Assembly (NCBI GenBank): GCA_003254885.1
Contig: QANT01005118.1
Location: forward strand, 1-38,284
Direction of reading: 5' to 3'
Length of the DNA stretch: 38,284 nt
Source of the DNA: Purshia tridentata
Lineage: Eukaryota > Streptophyta > Magnoliopsida > Rosales > Rosaceae
The translations under genes were made by a program, and so were the position numbers. The first letter of the stretch is position 1. Each line of letters starts with the position of its first letter. The notes beneath the pieces are model-generated. The model was not told the DNA's origin. It saw only the letters and a list, made by a program, of their open reading frames with translations, and searched no databases. This document shows positions 10,976 to 22,983 of this stretch, piece after piece.

Positions 10976-11326
10976 GAGGACAGCCTTGATCCTGACTGCA
11001 TTATTTTCTGTCTTATTCCTTAGCTATAACAACTAATCTTATGCCACGTCAGTAGTACACAGCTGGAAGATATATATGCTGTTAAAGAAACAATGTTTTA
11101 CGTGTAGTTGAAATGATGCAAACCAAATGCATCATTCAAGTACTACCCCATGAATCTGTCTTATGTGCCAATGCGCGAATGTCTTCAATTGCTGTGGTGC
11201 CCACTGTTGTTACTGAAGAGGACAATCCCCTTATTATTGACCGACTCAAATAAGATATGCGTAGCCTTTACCAGCATTATGCTCCCCACTGCATATATAT
11301 CACCTTAGAACTATTGGGACATCCTG

Positions 11327-11354
11327 CCACACACACATATATATATGTGTGTGT
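11327..11354. repeat. Palindromic (AC)(AT)(GT) microsatellite
   Basis: An AC run passes through an AT run into a GT run, making a self-complementary simple repeat that can form a cruciform. It is in gene-poor DNA and no function is apparent. Confidence 0.7.
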
Positions 11355-13994
11355 GATTGAAATTGGTAGTAAAATTATAAATTTTGAATTCTTGTGCCTT
11401 GTAGTATGCATGGTATCTTAGGGTGCTGAATGTTTCTTTATCAAAATACGTGATTTTACATAGTGCATAAAATGACAAAATTTTCCGATGCCTGATGCTA
11501 GTAACTAGTTCATATGAATAAGGCTGCTTACCTCAGGTTTGAGAATTGTGACATCCCCAGATAGGTAATAAGCCTGGTCATGGATATACAAGCAGCCAGA
11601 TTTGCAATTTGCAAATGACTGTATGTGATTTATGTGAGGCATTTGTGGAGTCTATGCTACTTAAAAGAGACATATCTCATCAACCCATCACAATAACAGG
11701 AAGATAGATTTAAAGGGAGTGAGACCCACCACTGGTTTCAATTTTCTTTTGCTTGGTATCTATTTATGGATCCCAAGGGCGAAGACGACATAAACATAAC
11801 TGTATTCTTCAGCCTTTGGCTTCATACATACCTGCTGTGCTTATATCTATTCGATTTATTGATATTATATTAGTTGTTATTAAGTCATTTTCCTTTCCAC
11901 CTATACATATATAAGTTTAGTGCTTGTCTTGTTACCCTGCAGGTTTTGCGCGAGTCCTGCAATCTGGTCTTAAAGGTGTGGCTGATATATCATAATATGT
12001 TGCATATATTTGTATAGTGGGGTCGGTCAGAATTGATAGGTGTAAGTTAACCAGGAAAACAACGTTATTAGTTTTTGACCAAATGACCATTTGTCATGTG
12101 ATGTGCAAACTTTTTTTCAGGATCTGAGGGATCCCCAAGATGAAGTGCTGGCATGTTAACTCAGACCTTAAAAGGAGCAACCTTTTTGTTTTCTGGAAAT
12201 TCTAATGAAGAATTCACAAAGTAAGGTCCATATATATATGTATATATTATATATATCATCCCCAAATTAAGCCAATTAAAGTAAGGGGAAGGAAAATTAA
12301 ATAATGCCTTTGATATCTTCACTACCTTGTTTCTGTTAGCCAACAATACGAAGCTTAAAAGAAACGAGTTTCTCTTGGCATTTTCTGGGAAAGATTAATG
12401 TGTGTGGCTTATGTAATAGTGAATCAAAAAGTATGATATGTTTGGGGGTTCTAGGTAGGACAAAAGGGTTTTTGAAATACCAGTACTGGGATATGGGGCA
12501 TGAGCATGGAGATGAAGCAATCATATGAGCATGGCCACCATTGGGACACCCACTTTCCCTTGTTATGTACTTCAACTTCAATATGATTCATACCCATTCT
12601 GTAGGCGTGGAAAAACTTTTGTATTTCACCGTACATTTGGCATGTTAAGTAAATCCCACTTCTCAATTTATTCAAATTACTCAAATTATATTGTGTGTGC
12701 AACTTTTTAAGAATATTATTTAAAAATTAAAATTTTATAATATTAATAATTTTACATAAATGATAATTTGATTGAATTGAGAACACCACGTCAGCATATT
12801 AGGGTCAGATGATGTGGCCTTTGCATATATTAAACGACTCTTTCATAACTTTATAAGTTTGGCATTCATTTGGAAAGACTTTTTGTATCACTCAAAAGGA
12901 CAAAGGAAAAAAAGGAAAATTATAACTATTCTAGACTGTTTTTCCAATTCTTGTCTTAATTTTCTTTCATGAAGTATGTCAGGCTGGCATCACATAAATG
13001 ATAAATCCCACAACTCTTGTTTTCTTGAAAAATGTTTTCCATTCCAATTCTTATTTTTCCAACACCCTCAGATAAAGATAATATTATACAAACTATTTGA
13101 GATCTACCAATAACCTAAAAGAATTAAATAATGAGTTTGGAAAATAATATTTTCTTTCAAACGGCTTCTCAAAAAAAAAATTAAAAGAATAGCTCCACGG
13201 ATCTTGAGACAAATCCTTATATAAAGAAAATCAATCATTTAACAAATCTTAAATAGAGAGTTAAAGTTGTTTAGAAAATCTTAAATAGAGATTCAAAGTT
13301 GTCCTACACTCTCCAATTGGCTCTTGTTTTCAATTATTTATCTTTTGTTTGTATAAAACTCACTTAAAAATTATATTTTCAATAATGAGATTGAAATTCG
13401 TGACAAAGAAAACCAACATAAAACTTATTTACGGAAATTTGATCTACCAACCAATTTTTTAATGTGGTTCTTCAGGGTGAGCAAGTTGAAATTCATTCCA
13501 AAATTAAGGTCTCTTTACTGTTTTAGCTGGAAAAGCTACCTCTACCCAGAATCCTAAATAGTATGTGGGCTCATATTTATATTTACCCTAAACCACTCTT
13601 GTCAAACTTTAAATGTCTAAGATTAGAGCTTGTTTCAAGTCACTTTTTTATGACTACTACACCATCTCGAAATGTCTACGCATTGATTTATTATGAGCTT
13701 TAATCATTGATTGCTTTGGTTGCAAATGGCAATGGCCCAAATGGGTAGTGAAAACAAGCAACTTTATCCACATGGGTGCATGGAGTTTTGGTTTGTGTTG
13801 GTGGTACCATTTTACCAAATATCGCATCCAACACTTCTCGTGTCAATTTCCCATGACCCTACAAATGATGCATGCAACTATCAGACTCTGAGAGGTCCCA
13901 TGGTCCATCCCCTCTGATATATGCTTAAATATGCTTAATGGCTTTCAGGCTGTGACCCTTTGACCCCCAACCCAAGTAAACTGTAAAACGCAGT

Positions 13995-13998
<4 letters not shown>

Positions 13999-14062
<64 letters not shown>
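13999..14062. repeat. Long (CT)32 microsatellite upstream of ABHD17-like gene
   Basis: An uninterrupted run of 32 CT units about 400 bases upstream of the ABHD17-like start codon, followed by more pyrimidine-rich sequence. It probably lies in the promoter or leader of that gene. A short (GA)n run sits directly before its ATG at about 14452-14464. Confidence 0.9.
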
Positions 14063-14067
<5 letters not shown>

Positions 14068-14466
14068 CACACTTGACACAGTGACACTCTCTTTTTTGCT
14101 AACTACAGTACACACTCTAGCTATCTAATTCATGATTCATCTACATTCTCTATCTCTATCTTTCTCAATTACACCTGGTGCTATAATATTCATATTCATA
14201 TAATATAATATAATAGCCACGACGACAAGAACAAGTTCTCTTCCCTCTCTATTTGAGGAGTCTCCCTTTTTCTTTTGTCGTAAAAGAATAAAGTCTTAAT
14301 CTTCTGGAGAAAGGGAAACGGAGAAGGAATGTCGATCTGAGCTTCACACTCATACTAAGAACTATTAATTTAATTTAAATTTAATTATTATTATTATTAT
14401 TTTCATTTTCCATTACAGAGAGCTAGCCTGACTGGCCAATTCAGTGACACAGAGAGAGAGAGAGTG

Positions 14467-17424
14467 ATGGGTGGGGTGACCTCGTCCATGGCGGCCAAGT
14501 TCGCCTTTTTCCCACCGAACCCACCATCATACAAGCTCATCACGGACGAGCATACTGGTCTCTTGCTTCTCAGCCCATTCCCTCACCGAGAAAACGTCGA
14601 GGTTCTGAAACTGCCCACTCGCCGTGGGACTGAGATAGTCGCCATCTACATTCGCCACCCCTTGGCCACTTCCACTCTGCTCTACTCTCATGGCAACGCC
14701 GCCGATCTGGGCCAGATGTACGAGCTCTTCATCGAATTGAGCATCCACTTGCGCGTTAATCTCATGGGGTACTCTCTTTCACTCCAAGCTTACCGCTTTT
14801 TCCTACTTTTTTCTGTTTTTCATTGTCACTTGTGGCGTCTTGGTTTTCCAGATTTCGAGCTTTGTGTTTTTTGTTCTCACCTACCTGTTAGTGTATGCAT
14901 CTGGGTTTTTCCAAATTTGGAGCTCTCTCTTCGATTTTCTCACTGGCTTGTTATTTTTGGCATCTGGGTTTTATTTATTTCAGTGATTAGCTGTAATTTG
15001 CTGGGATTTAATTAAGTATTGATTGTTTAATTGTAAGTGATGTGCTTGAATTATGGAAGAATAGCTACAAACGGATGTTGGAGTAGTTTCTTGATGCGTT
15101 TAGTATAATCCTTCTACCAGAAAGGTTTGATTTTTAAGTTATAGATGAATGCGATGTAACAAGAGTTTTTATGCTTATATATATTTTTGAATCTTCACCA
15201 AATTGAAATTTGTCATGATGTCGAGGTTCAGTACATTGATCTACCTTATATATGATCTATTGAGTGAATTCTCCAGCCGTCTGTGTCTGTTTAGACAGTC
15301 TAGTTTGAGATGATAGTAACTAGAACCTTTCATACTGTGATTTACTTTAAATAATGTCCGCCAGGATTGCAAATGGGGGGTGTAGCTTTGTGCCTGAAGC
15401 TCAGAATAGGTTGTGTTATCTTCATATTGGATGATGCTTTACCATGCTAGTGACTACCACTGGTAAACATCCCATGCATAAGTTCCACCTGGTGCCATAG
15501 GGTCACGGGGTTAACTTATTTGTTTGATTGTCTTTGTGAGAAAATTGTGCTATCCATGTTGTTTAAAGAATATCTCCATTACATTTAATTTATCATTTAT
15601 CTGCTATGCATCATTATAATCAAGAATATTCTCAATCTTATAAATCTGATTGATGAAAGAAAGTGAGGATAAGATCCTTATACATATCTCTAATTTTTTG
15701 CAGGTATGACTATTCAGGGTATGGGCAATCATCTGGAAAGGTGTGTTGGAGATTTGAACAGTTATCTTTTTGTATAAAAAAATCTTGTTCGTATGTCATA
15801 TGATTCCAGTTGTTTGATCAGCACAATGCATTGTGTAAGGCCCATATTTTCTCTGTTCCAGGCAAGTGAGCAGAATACATATGCAGATATTGAAGCTGCA
15901 TATAAGTGTCTTGAAGAAAGCTACGGTACTAAGCAGGAAGATATCATTCTATATGGCCAATCTGTTGGAAGTGGCCCCACTTTGGATCTTGCTGCTCGGC
16001 TGCCTCAGTTGAGAGCTGTTGTCCTGCATAGTCCCATACTATCTGGTTTAAGAGTCATGTATCCTGTGAAGCGTACATACTGGTTTGACATTTATAAGGT
16101 AGCACAACTCTTTCAGTTTGCTCATCTCATCTTATGCTTGATTGGCGAGTTTATGACTGAGATGTAATTGCATCCTTTATTGTGTTTTTGGGTGCAGAAT
16201 ATTGATAAAATTCCACTGGTCAATTGTCCTGTTCTCATCATTCATGTAAGTACTCTACTCCAGATTTTTCTACTTTTTAATTGCATATAGGATTGATTTA
16301 TACCCATATTGGGATTAGTTGTATGAGGCATGAAAAACTACCATAAGAATGACCTTATTTGTTCCTTCTTCTTTTATATGCTTTATATGTTCCATACACC
16401 TTTACTAAGGTTCATCTATTCTATGGATCGCCAAGGTTCATCTAAGTATACATGCCAGCTGGATTCTTCTGATTTACTTTAGGTCTATAGGTTGGAAAGA
16501 TAAGATGGAAATTTTACTGGTTATTGCGAGAGTAAATTGTTACTTGTCAAAGAAAAGTGCGAGACTAGTTTGCATTACAAGAGGACACAAGAAAGTTTTG
16601 TGGAACCCAATGAGGCCTAACCAGACACTCAGGATTGTTGTTTGTGCTCAGCAATGGTGCTGCATGCTAACATGGTTGGCTTTTTGCATGGTGCTGGCAT
16701 ATGCATTTGAGAGATCTTGTCTTGTATGATCTCTTGTATCTGACAGAATTTGCATACCAGATAATAAATTGTCAAGAGTATTATTATTGCAATAGAGAAT
16801 GGAAAACCTGCTGTTCATAAGATGTTTCCTATGCTTATTTGCTTAGCTAAAGAGTGGAATTTTAAAGAAAGAGTATTGTTGCTGTTGACTGAGGGATGCC
16901 TTTGGTCCTCACATTTTTGAGCCATATATACCTTCTTGTAGGGAACCGCGGATGAAGTAGTTGATTGCTCTCATGGGAAGCAACTCTGGGAGCTGTGTAG
17001 AGAGAAATATGAACCACTATGGCTTAAAGGAGGCAACCACTGTGATTTAGAGCTCTATCCTGAGTATATCAGGCATCTCAAGAAGTTCATATCAACTGTT
17101 GAGAAGTCTCCTTCCCAGAGATATAGTTCTAGGAGAAGCACAGACCAGTTTGAGCAGCCTCGGAAAAGTACTGATGTCTTTGAAGTTTCAAGGAAGAGCA
17201 CTGATCGAAGAGAGAAACCGAGGAAGAGCACTGATAGGCCTGAAAAACTGAAAAATCAATTCATTAGTGCTGATAAACTTGAAAAATTAAGAGTGTCTTT
17301 TGACCACATGGAAAGGTCTCGGAGGAGCGTGGACTGCCATGAGAAGTCCAGAAAAAGTATTGACCACCAACTGGATAGGGCGCGGAAGAGTGTGGATCGC
17401 TTGGATAGAATACGAACTGGGTAA
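14467..17424 (+). CDS. ABHD17-like alpha/beta hydrolase (serine hydrolase)
   Basis: Five exons, 14467-14768, 15704-15740, 15862-16098, 16198-16245 and 16942-17424, join in frame to 368 residues. The catalytic triad is complete: nucleophile Ser147 in GQSVGSG, Asp212 in GTADEVVD and His241 in [21 protein letters not shown] supplies the oxyanion loop. The N terminus MGGVTSS fits an N-myristoylation signal (Gly2), consistent with membrane anchoring. Animal ABHD17 proteins are depalmitoylases; the plant relatives are largely uncharacterised, so substrate is inference. From about residue 265 the tail carries repeated basic units (RRSTD, RKSTD, RKSTD, RKSTD, RVSFD, RRSVD, RKSID, RKSVD) spaced about 10-20 residues apart, each a potential basophilic-kinase site. 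The ATG at 14467 is the first of the MGG start. A (CT)32 tract lies upstream. Confidence 0.93.
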
Positions 17425-18411
17425 TTCTTGTTATAATAAGTTAACCATATTGCAAAATTCAAAGCCTGGGTTTGGTGTTGTGGGAAAATTAATTTGCGTC
17501 ATTTTCTTCTTCTTCTTCTAATTTATGGTATTCTTGCAGTGTAATTTGGGTTGTGGCAGTTGTATAACAAGTATTGCATGAAATGAGAAGGGGTTTGGTG
17601 TTATTATGGGATTGTTTCATGCTACGTATTGACATAAACTATACCTTATTTCAAGGTAGACATTATCAAAGGCATTGACATAAACGTCCCAATGGGTCGA
17701 TGACAAAGAAACTGTGATGGTTGCTTATTTTCCATTCTCTTTGGGCCTGGGGGTGATTAGCTGTCGAATACTAATACTCGACTATTACTGCAACGCTAGC
17801 GATATTCCTACTCTGAAAACATTGTCAAAAAACAAACAACGGTGCCTACTAGGCAGGCACTAATGATAGTGACGGCCACTACTACACTTGGCTTTCCAAA
17901 CTTGGATGGGTGAGAATAAACAAGTTATTTGCTGAAACAGTTTAAGAAACAAACGGCACCGTTTCACCTTTTCAACACTCAAAAGACGAAAGGAAGGACC
18001 TGCGGGCTTCAAATTTCCAGGGTTTTAATCCGGTAGGATGCAACTTGGTCCAGGCCCGCTAATAGATCAGCCGGCCCGTTTCTGGAAAATCATAGATCAT
18101 CAATATTTACAATTTCTCTCATTTTCAAATTGCCACAACAGAAATGGTTCATTCTAATTCTTTATCGTATTACCGTATTCCCTAAACAAGTTTACAACTT
18201 AGTTTTGATTACACATTCTGCATGAAACATATGAGTACAATTTGAATTAAAAAACAAGATGTAATACAAACTTTGGGAAATGTTAATTGCATTTGCTGTC
18301 ATTTTTGCTTAGCGCTGGCTGTTGTGTGAAGCAAAATTCCAAAGTTTTGCCTGCTCCCGTTTTCGTGTAAAGAACATCACTTGACATAAACTTGGTCTTG
18401 AGGAGATCCCG
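17425..18411. other. Convergent intergenic spacer
   Basis: This lies between the stop codons of the ABHD17-like (+) and glycerol-3-phosphate dehydrogenase (-) genes. It contains both 3' UTRs and a perfect small palindrome, AAACGGCACCGTTT, near 17952-17965. No coding sequence was recognised. Confidence 0.5.
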
Positions 18412-21249
18412 CTAGCACTTAGGTGTGCGCTCACTGTGTTCAACTATGGCTGATGGAAGAAGAGAGCCATTGCAGATCTCATGAACTCTTGCAAATAGTG
18501 GAAAGAACTCTAGCCACCCACGGTGGCTTAAAACTTCATAAACCTCTTTTGCTGTTGACACACCCTTCAGAAAAGAGACCAAAAAAATTTGTCAGTAGAC
18601 TGATAAACACATAGTTCCAGCTCAGAGAGAGAAAAAGAGAGAGAGAGAGAGAGAGAGAGTTCCAAATCTTCTATATATTTATTCTTAGTCCTTCTGAACT
18701 CTGGATTTGGTGTAGAAGTTTTACTAATGAAATTTAAGTTTTTCTACTGTGTTTACTAAGACTTATCTGTACAAACTTATTATCCAATTTAATTTATCCA
18801 GCTGCAGATATGTTTGTGTACAAATCCTCTAACCTTTCATCCACATAATATATTCAAAAGTTCAAAATAGCTAATACATGTTTCATAACCATCACTCCAA
18901 TTGTGCATATTTATAGAATATACAATTCTGATTAATATAGATGAACTCTTTTTCATGGTAATTTTAAATGTAAACCTGTAACTTTTGACCCTGCAGCATT
19001 TCTGCTTCGAGCTCATCAAATGATCTGCAGACGACAAACAGAAAGGTAAGAGTTATATCACTTTTTAGTTTTTATATGGCTTATGTGCCAAATTGTGAAG
19101 CTTTACCTTTTTCCTCCACTCCTTGCAAAAGCTTCTGCAACTTTCCTGTTTCTTCCTCCAACTGCCATACACACTGAGGTTAAGAAAGAAAGATGAAAAT
19201 AGATAGAAGGAAGAAATCCTCATGTTTCCTTACGGCATGTTGTGATGAGATCGGCAACACCACAGCTTTCAAAAAAGGTGCTGTCCTTGACAGATGAAAA
19301 CAACATTTTCGAAAATGCCTTCATCTCCCTTAGACCAATCCTCATAATTGCAGCCTGGTCATTGTACATATATACTGTCAAAATAAAATAGAAAAATACC
19401 AACATGGGATTCTACATTTATAAAAATGTTTTTACTTACCTTTGTGTTATTTCCCATGTCCAAACCATCCACAAAACCTGTTCCATTAGCGATTAAAACC
19501 TCTGTTGCTCACCCAAACTTGAAAAGGGAAATATACATTAGTATATGACAAACCTGCTGCTATGGCCACAACATTTTTCAGGGTCCCACATAGTTCTACT
19601 CCTTCCACGTCTTGGACCTATAAATTTCATATGACCGAAAAATATGTGAACAGAGTGTGTCGTCAATATTAATTGGATGTATATTAATCACTAAATCCAT
19701 TTTTATGGTGTAGGCAAAAGATTTTAGTCCTTCCATGCTACCAAATTCTTACTAAATCACATGGGATGTTAAAGTAGTACCCGTCCATGCCAAGATTCAT
19801 GATAGTAAATGTACTTTATGGCATTGATTTGTTACAACGTATTTGATGCACTCACAGGTGTGACTATAAAGTAGGGAGTACTAAACAGTTGAACCCATTT
19901 CTCTGCAATCTCTCTGTTCTCTCTGTATCCAACTGTGGCTTCACTAAATTTCTCCACAGCAATCTACAGAACCAGTCTTTAATGTCAGAAAAGCCAGATG
20001 TGCAATGATCTGGCACTTGGAGCTATAAAAACAGAGTGAAAAGTAGGGCTAATTACCTCATTAGCTATGTTTGCCCCCATTAGGACACAACAATTAATAC
20101 CCAATCGCTGTGAGATGAGTGTAGAGATCATGCATGGACCCTCCATCTTGACCTCCATTCCTTTAATAAGGGAAATAGCCTCTACATCTCCTTGTATCTT
20201 CCCAACAAGTCTCTTGCATATACCCTCCATAAATTGATGTGGGGTAACAAACACCAACATGTTTGCACCATTCACTGCAAAACTCCTCCACTAGAATTAC
20301 AAAAAAAATTCTCCAAGTTCCCAAAAAATTACACAAATTCAGGACATTGAGACTTTGAAAAGTTGAGCACAGATTTTGCTGAGAAATTGAGTACCTGCAT
20401 TTTCAAGGTCTGGCTCTGCAACAACATTTTTCCCCAGCTTTATGCCAGGCAGATATTTTACATTTTCCTAGTAAAGAAAATGACAAAAAGATTACAACGG
20501 GCAATAATTGGTTCACATGTAAGAGGAATGTATTGAAGGTCATTGCTTTTTACATTGGTTCGGTTGATGGCCTCTGTGAGCTTCTCACCAGTTGGTAACT
20601 TTTCCTCATATACCCACATTCTCACTTCATCTGAATTTCATCGGAGCAAAAAAAGGCTCAAATTGAAATGGTTTTCAACTTTTATAAAAAGCTACATTGG
20701 TTGCCTAGAATTATAAAAAATTAACAAGAACTAGATTGGAACATCAAAACTTTTCATTCATTGAACACCCAAGGCAACAAATTCCTAAGAGCAAAACATG
20801 AAATTCAATTAATTTCACATAGTACACCAAAAGCTTCATTCTTTTGAATAATGGATAAAGAAAAATTCTGAGTGCTAGCATATGGTTGCATGCAAAAGAA
20901 AATGGAAAATTAGAAAGCAAAAAATACCATGGAAAGAAGAAAGCCTGTGGGTATTAGAGGCAATGAGCTTAGCAGCCACACTGCCCCAGTTGCCACTACC
21001 CACCACGGTGACTTTGGTTTTGTGAGGAGCTTCATGGGTGGGAATAGAGGTGCTGCTGTAATTTTTCTTCTGGACCACAGTTTCTCCATCGTGTTGAAGC
21101 TCTGGAGCCATAACTGAAGAGAGAAATGGAGGAGGAGAGAGAAAGAAAGGGCAAATGGGTAATGCGTGGAGGAGAGGAATAAGAGGGTGGGGAGAGAAGG
21201 GGAGGAGAGAATATAACAAGGAGGACACTCGTCGGGGCGGAGATGCCAT
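18412..21249 (-). CDS. NAD-dependent glycerol-3-phosphate dehydrogenase, plastid-type
   Basis: Eleven minus-strand exons: 20928-21249, 20554-20630, 20395-20467, 20057-20274, 19856-19963, 19554-19617, 19440-19477, 19234-19354, 19107-19161, 18976-19024 and 18412-18564. Phases agree throughout and give 425 residues. It catalyses DHAP + NADH to glycerol-3-phosphate, the backbone of glycerolipids. The dinucleotide motif [12 protein letters not shown] starts at residue 84; the catalytic-lysine motif GTLKNVVA places Lys at 280; GCVAD-like '[12 protein letters not shown]' and '[12 protein letters not shown]' are also present. The first 46 residues ([20 protein letters not shown]...) are rich in Ser, Pro and Leu and lack acidic residues, as in the plastid-targeted GPDHp branch; a second in-frame ATG ([10 protein letters not shown]) at residue 47 could give a shorter cytosolic form. 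The C terminus ends in ERTPKC. Confidence 0.95.
18636..18659. repeat. (GA)12 microsatellite in the last G3PDH intron
   Basis: An uninterrupted GA run inside the 411-base intron between exons 10 and 11 of the glycerol-3-phosphate dehydrogenase gene. On the coding strand it reads as a CT tract, about 70 bases downstream of the exon 11 boundary on the plus strand. Confidence 0.8.
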
Positions 21250-22983
21250 ACACGTTTCGTCACAAACAATGTATATTCCAGTTAAATCTGGCGATCTCCT
21301 CTATGATACTATATATACATATGTTTTGTTTTCTCTCTCCATTCCAATCAAATCTTAAAAACACACCAATATAAGATGTTGATTTTACTCAGATTAATCC
21401 TAAATCATAAGGCATAGTCCTTGTCACCTTCATGTTTTAAGCTTTAGCCATTTAATTATTTCTAAATGTTCTAAATGTTTTACATCATATTCCTGATGTT
21501 CTAGCCTTTCAATGAGGAGTGGTGAAAAAAAATATATTAATAAGACGGGGTTTTCTAAAGTTTTCTTCATAAATACATTTACATGCTATGCTAAGTATAT
21601 GGTTATATTGGTATGCTTGGTCATGATGCTAAATAATTTAATACAATTAAGTTTTGGTATAGTAATATTTTTCTTCATTATATTATAAATTTTTGTTTTA
21701 CATTAAAATATATTTGACAATAGTTAAATGTAAATAAATCAAAATTTTAACGTACAAATTGTAATACAACTATACAAGACAAGCTTGAGGAATGTAAATT
21801 GTCATTTTCTCTATTCGTAATTATAAGCAGTTTATTGCATTGTGAAGTCCCATCAAATGATAGTAATCATAGTACTAATTATTTTGTGCTATTTTGTCTT
21901 TTCTCAGAGGTTGAAGGTGCTGACTGCAGAGTAGAAAAGGCAGGAACGAGTTTGTGGTCCAGGCTAGCAGCCCGAGTCCTATATACTATCTAGTCTCTGG
22001 CTAGCCATCTACGGTGGGTTGGGCCGATGGGGCAACGTGGTATGTGGGGATAGGTAATTGCATGGGCCTTAACATTTCTATGAAACTCTATATTAATTAT
22101 ATAGCATTTCTATATTAAACTCTATAAAAGATTCTTTTGTCAAAAAAAAAAACTCTATTAAAGATTTAAAAAAATTAGAAAAGAAAAAGATAAATCCCCT
22201 ATCGAATAAATTAGTGTTACGTAAACTGAAAACGGGGATGAAACATTTACCTTTATAATAATGGCAATCTTGTATTCTCTCTTTTCCGTGAACAGGAAAA
22301 AAAAAAGTGTAAAAACTCAAATATTTAATTATTTATATATTTACTCAAATCTGGGCCCTCTTATGCCTTTTGGAACATGGCAACTACAACTAGTTATGCA
22401 CGCGAAGTGTGTAATTAACAGTAATTAATTCATTGATCATATTACGAAGCTCTTCGATCTGGAGAAAGAAAAGTAGAAAATTTTACCTTCTTTCGGCCGT
22501 TGTCGGTCAAATTTGATTAGTAGACTAGAAAATAAAGTAGCCTAGTGAAAGAGACTGCCTCACCTCTATGCTCTACCGAAATACTCCATTAATTGGAATA
22601 ATGATGCAATTCATGTACTCACACCAAAAATAAACCACTTAATAATACTCACGTACTCAATTGTTATTATTTATTTCTTTATTCAATATTAGAATTAAGT
22701 GTGAGAAAATCTACTTTATTGGGTTGCTCCTTACTCCTTAGTCCTTGCATTTGGAATTAATATATTATTTTGCAAAATTATAATAGAAAATATATGGTGG
22801 CAAAATAGTAAATGCCAATCCACATTAATTATAATAAAGTCTCCTGATCCTAAGTCATGAGCTTACTTGGAATTCTTCATCCAAATTAAGGTTGATGGTA
22901 ATCTTAATTTGAACAAGTGTTTAAAATGAATGAAAAACGAAAAACAAGGTGATGAGCTAATCGATCCAAAATTCAGTAAGAGG
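21250..22983. other. Intergenic: G3PDH promoter and AT-rich spacer
   Basis: The first part is the promoter and leader of the minus-strand dehydrogenase gene. The rest is AT-rich with no recognisable gene. Around 21905-22060 there is a more GC-rich segment without a supported reading frame. The 3' UTR of the peptide-precursor gene occupies the right end. Confidence 0.45.

Larger units (their letters stand above)
9219..12159 (+). other. Weak candidate small spliced gene, not recognised
   Basis: Four short segments are open, bounded by AG and GT, and would join in frame: 9219-9255 (LESKLKLDQNDE), 9494-9532 (EERNSNRLIAGLK), 11943-11975 (VLRESCNLVLK) and 12121-12159 (DLRDPQDEVLAC, then stop TAA). 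The residue composition is protein-like and the junctions after the first exon are all phase 0. Against it, each segment is only 11-13 codons, no start exon was found, and the decayed ABHD17 copy lies inside the proposed 2.4 kb intron. I do not recognise the peptide. It may be chance, a remnant, or a genuine small gene. Confidence 0.2.
8419..14466. other. Long gene-poor stretch holding an ABHD17 pseudogene copy
   Basis: No intact gene was recognised over six kilobases. Its recognisable contents are listed separately: a tandem hairpin repeat (9741-9817), a decayed ABHD17-like gene copy (about 9908-10975), weak candidate exons (9219-12159), a hairpin near 11108-11139, an (AC)(AT)(GT) palindromic microsatellite at 11327-11354, and a long (CT)n tract in the leader of the following gene. 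The interval 12160-13840 is AT-rich and I see nothing identifiable in it. Confidence 0.45.
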
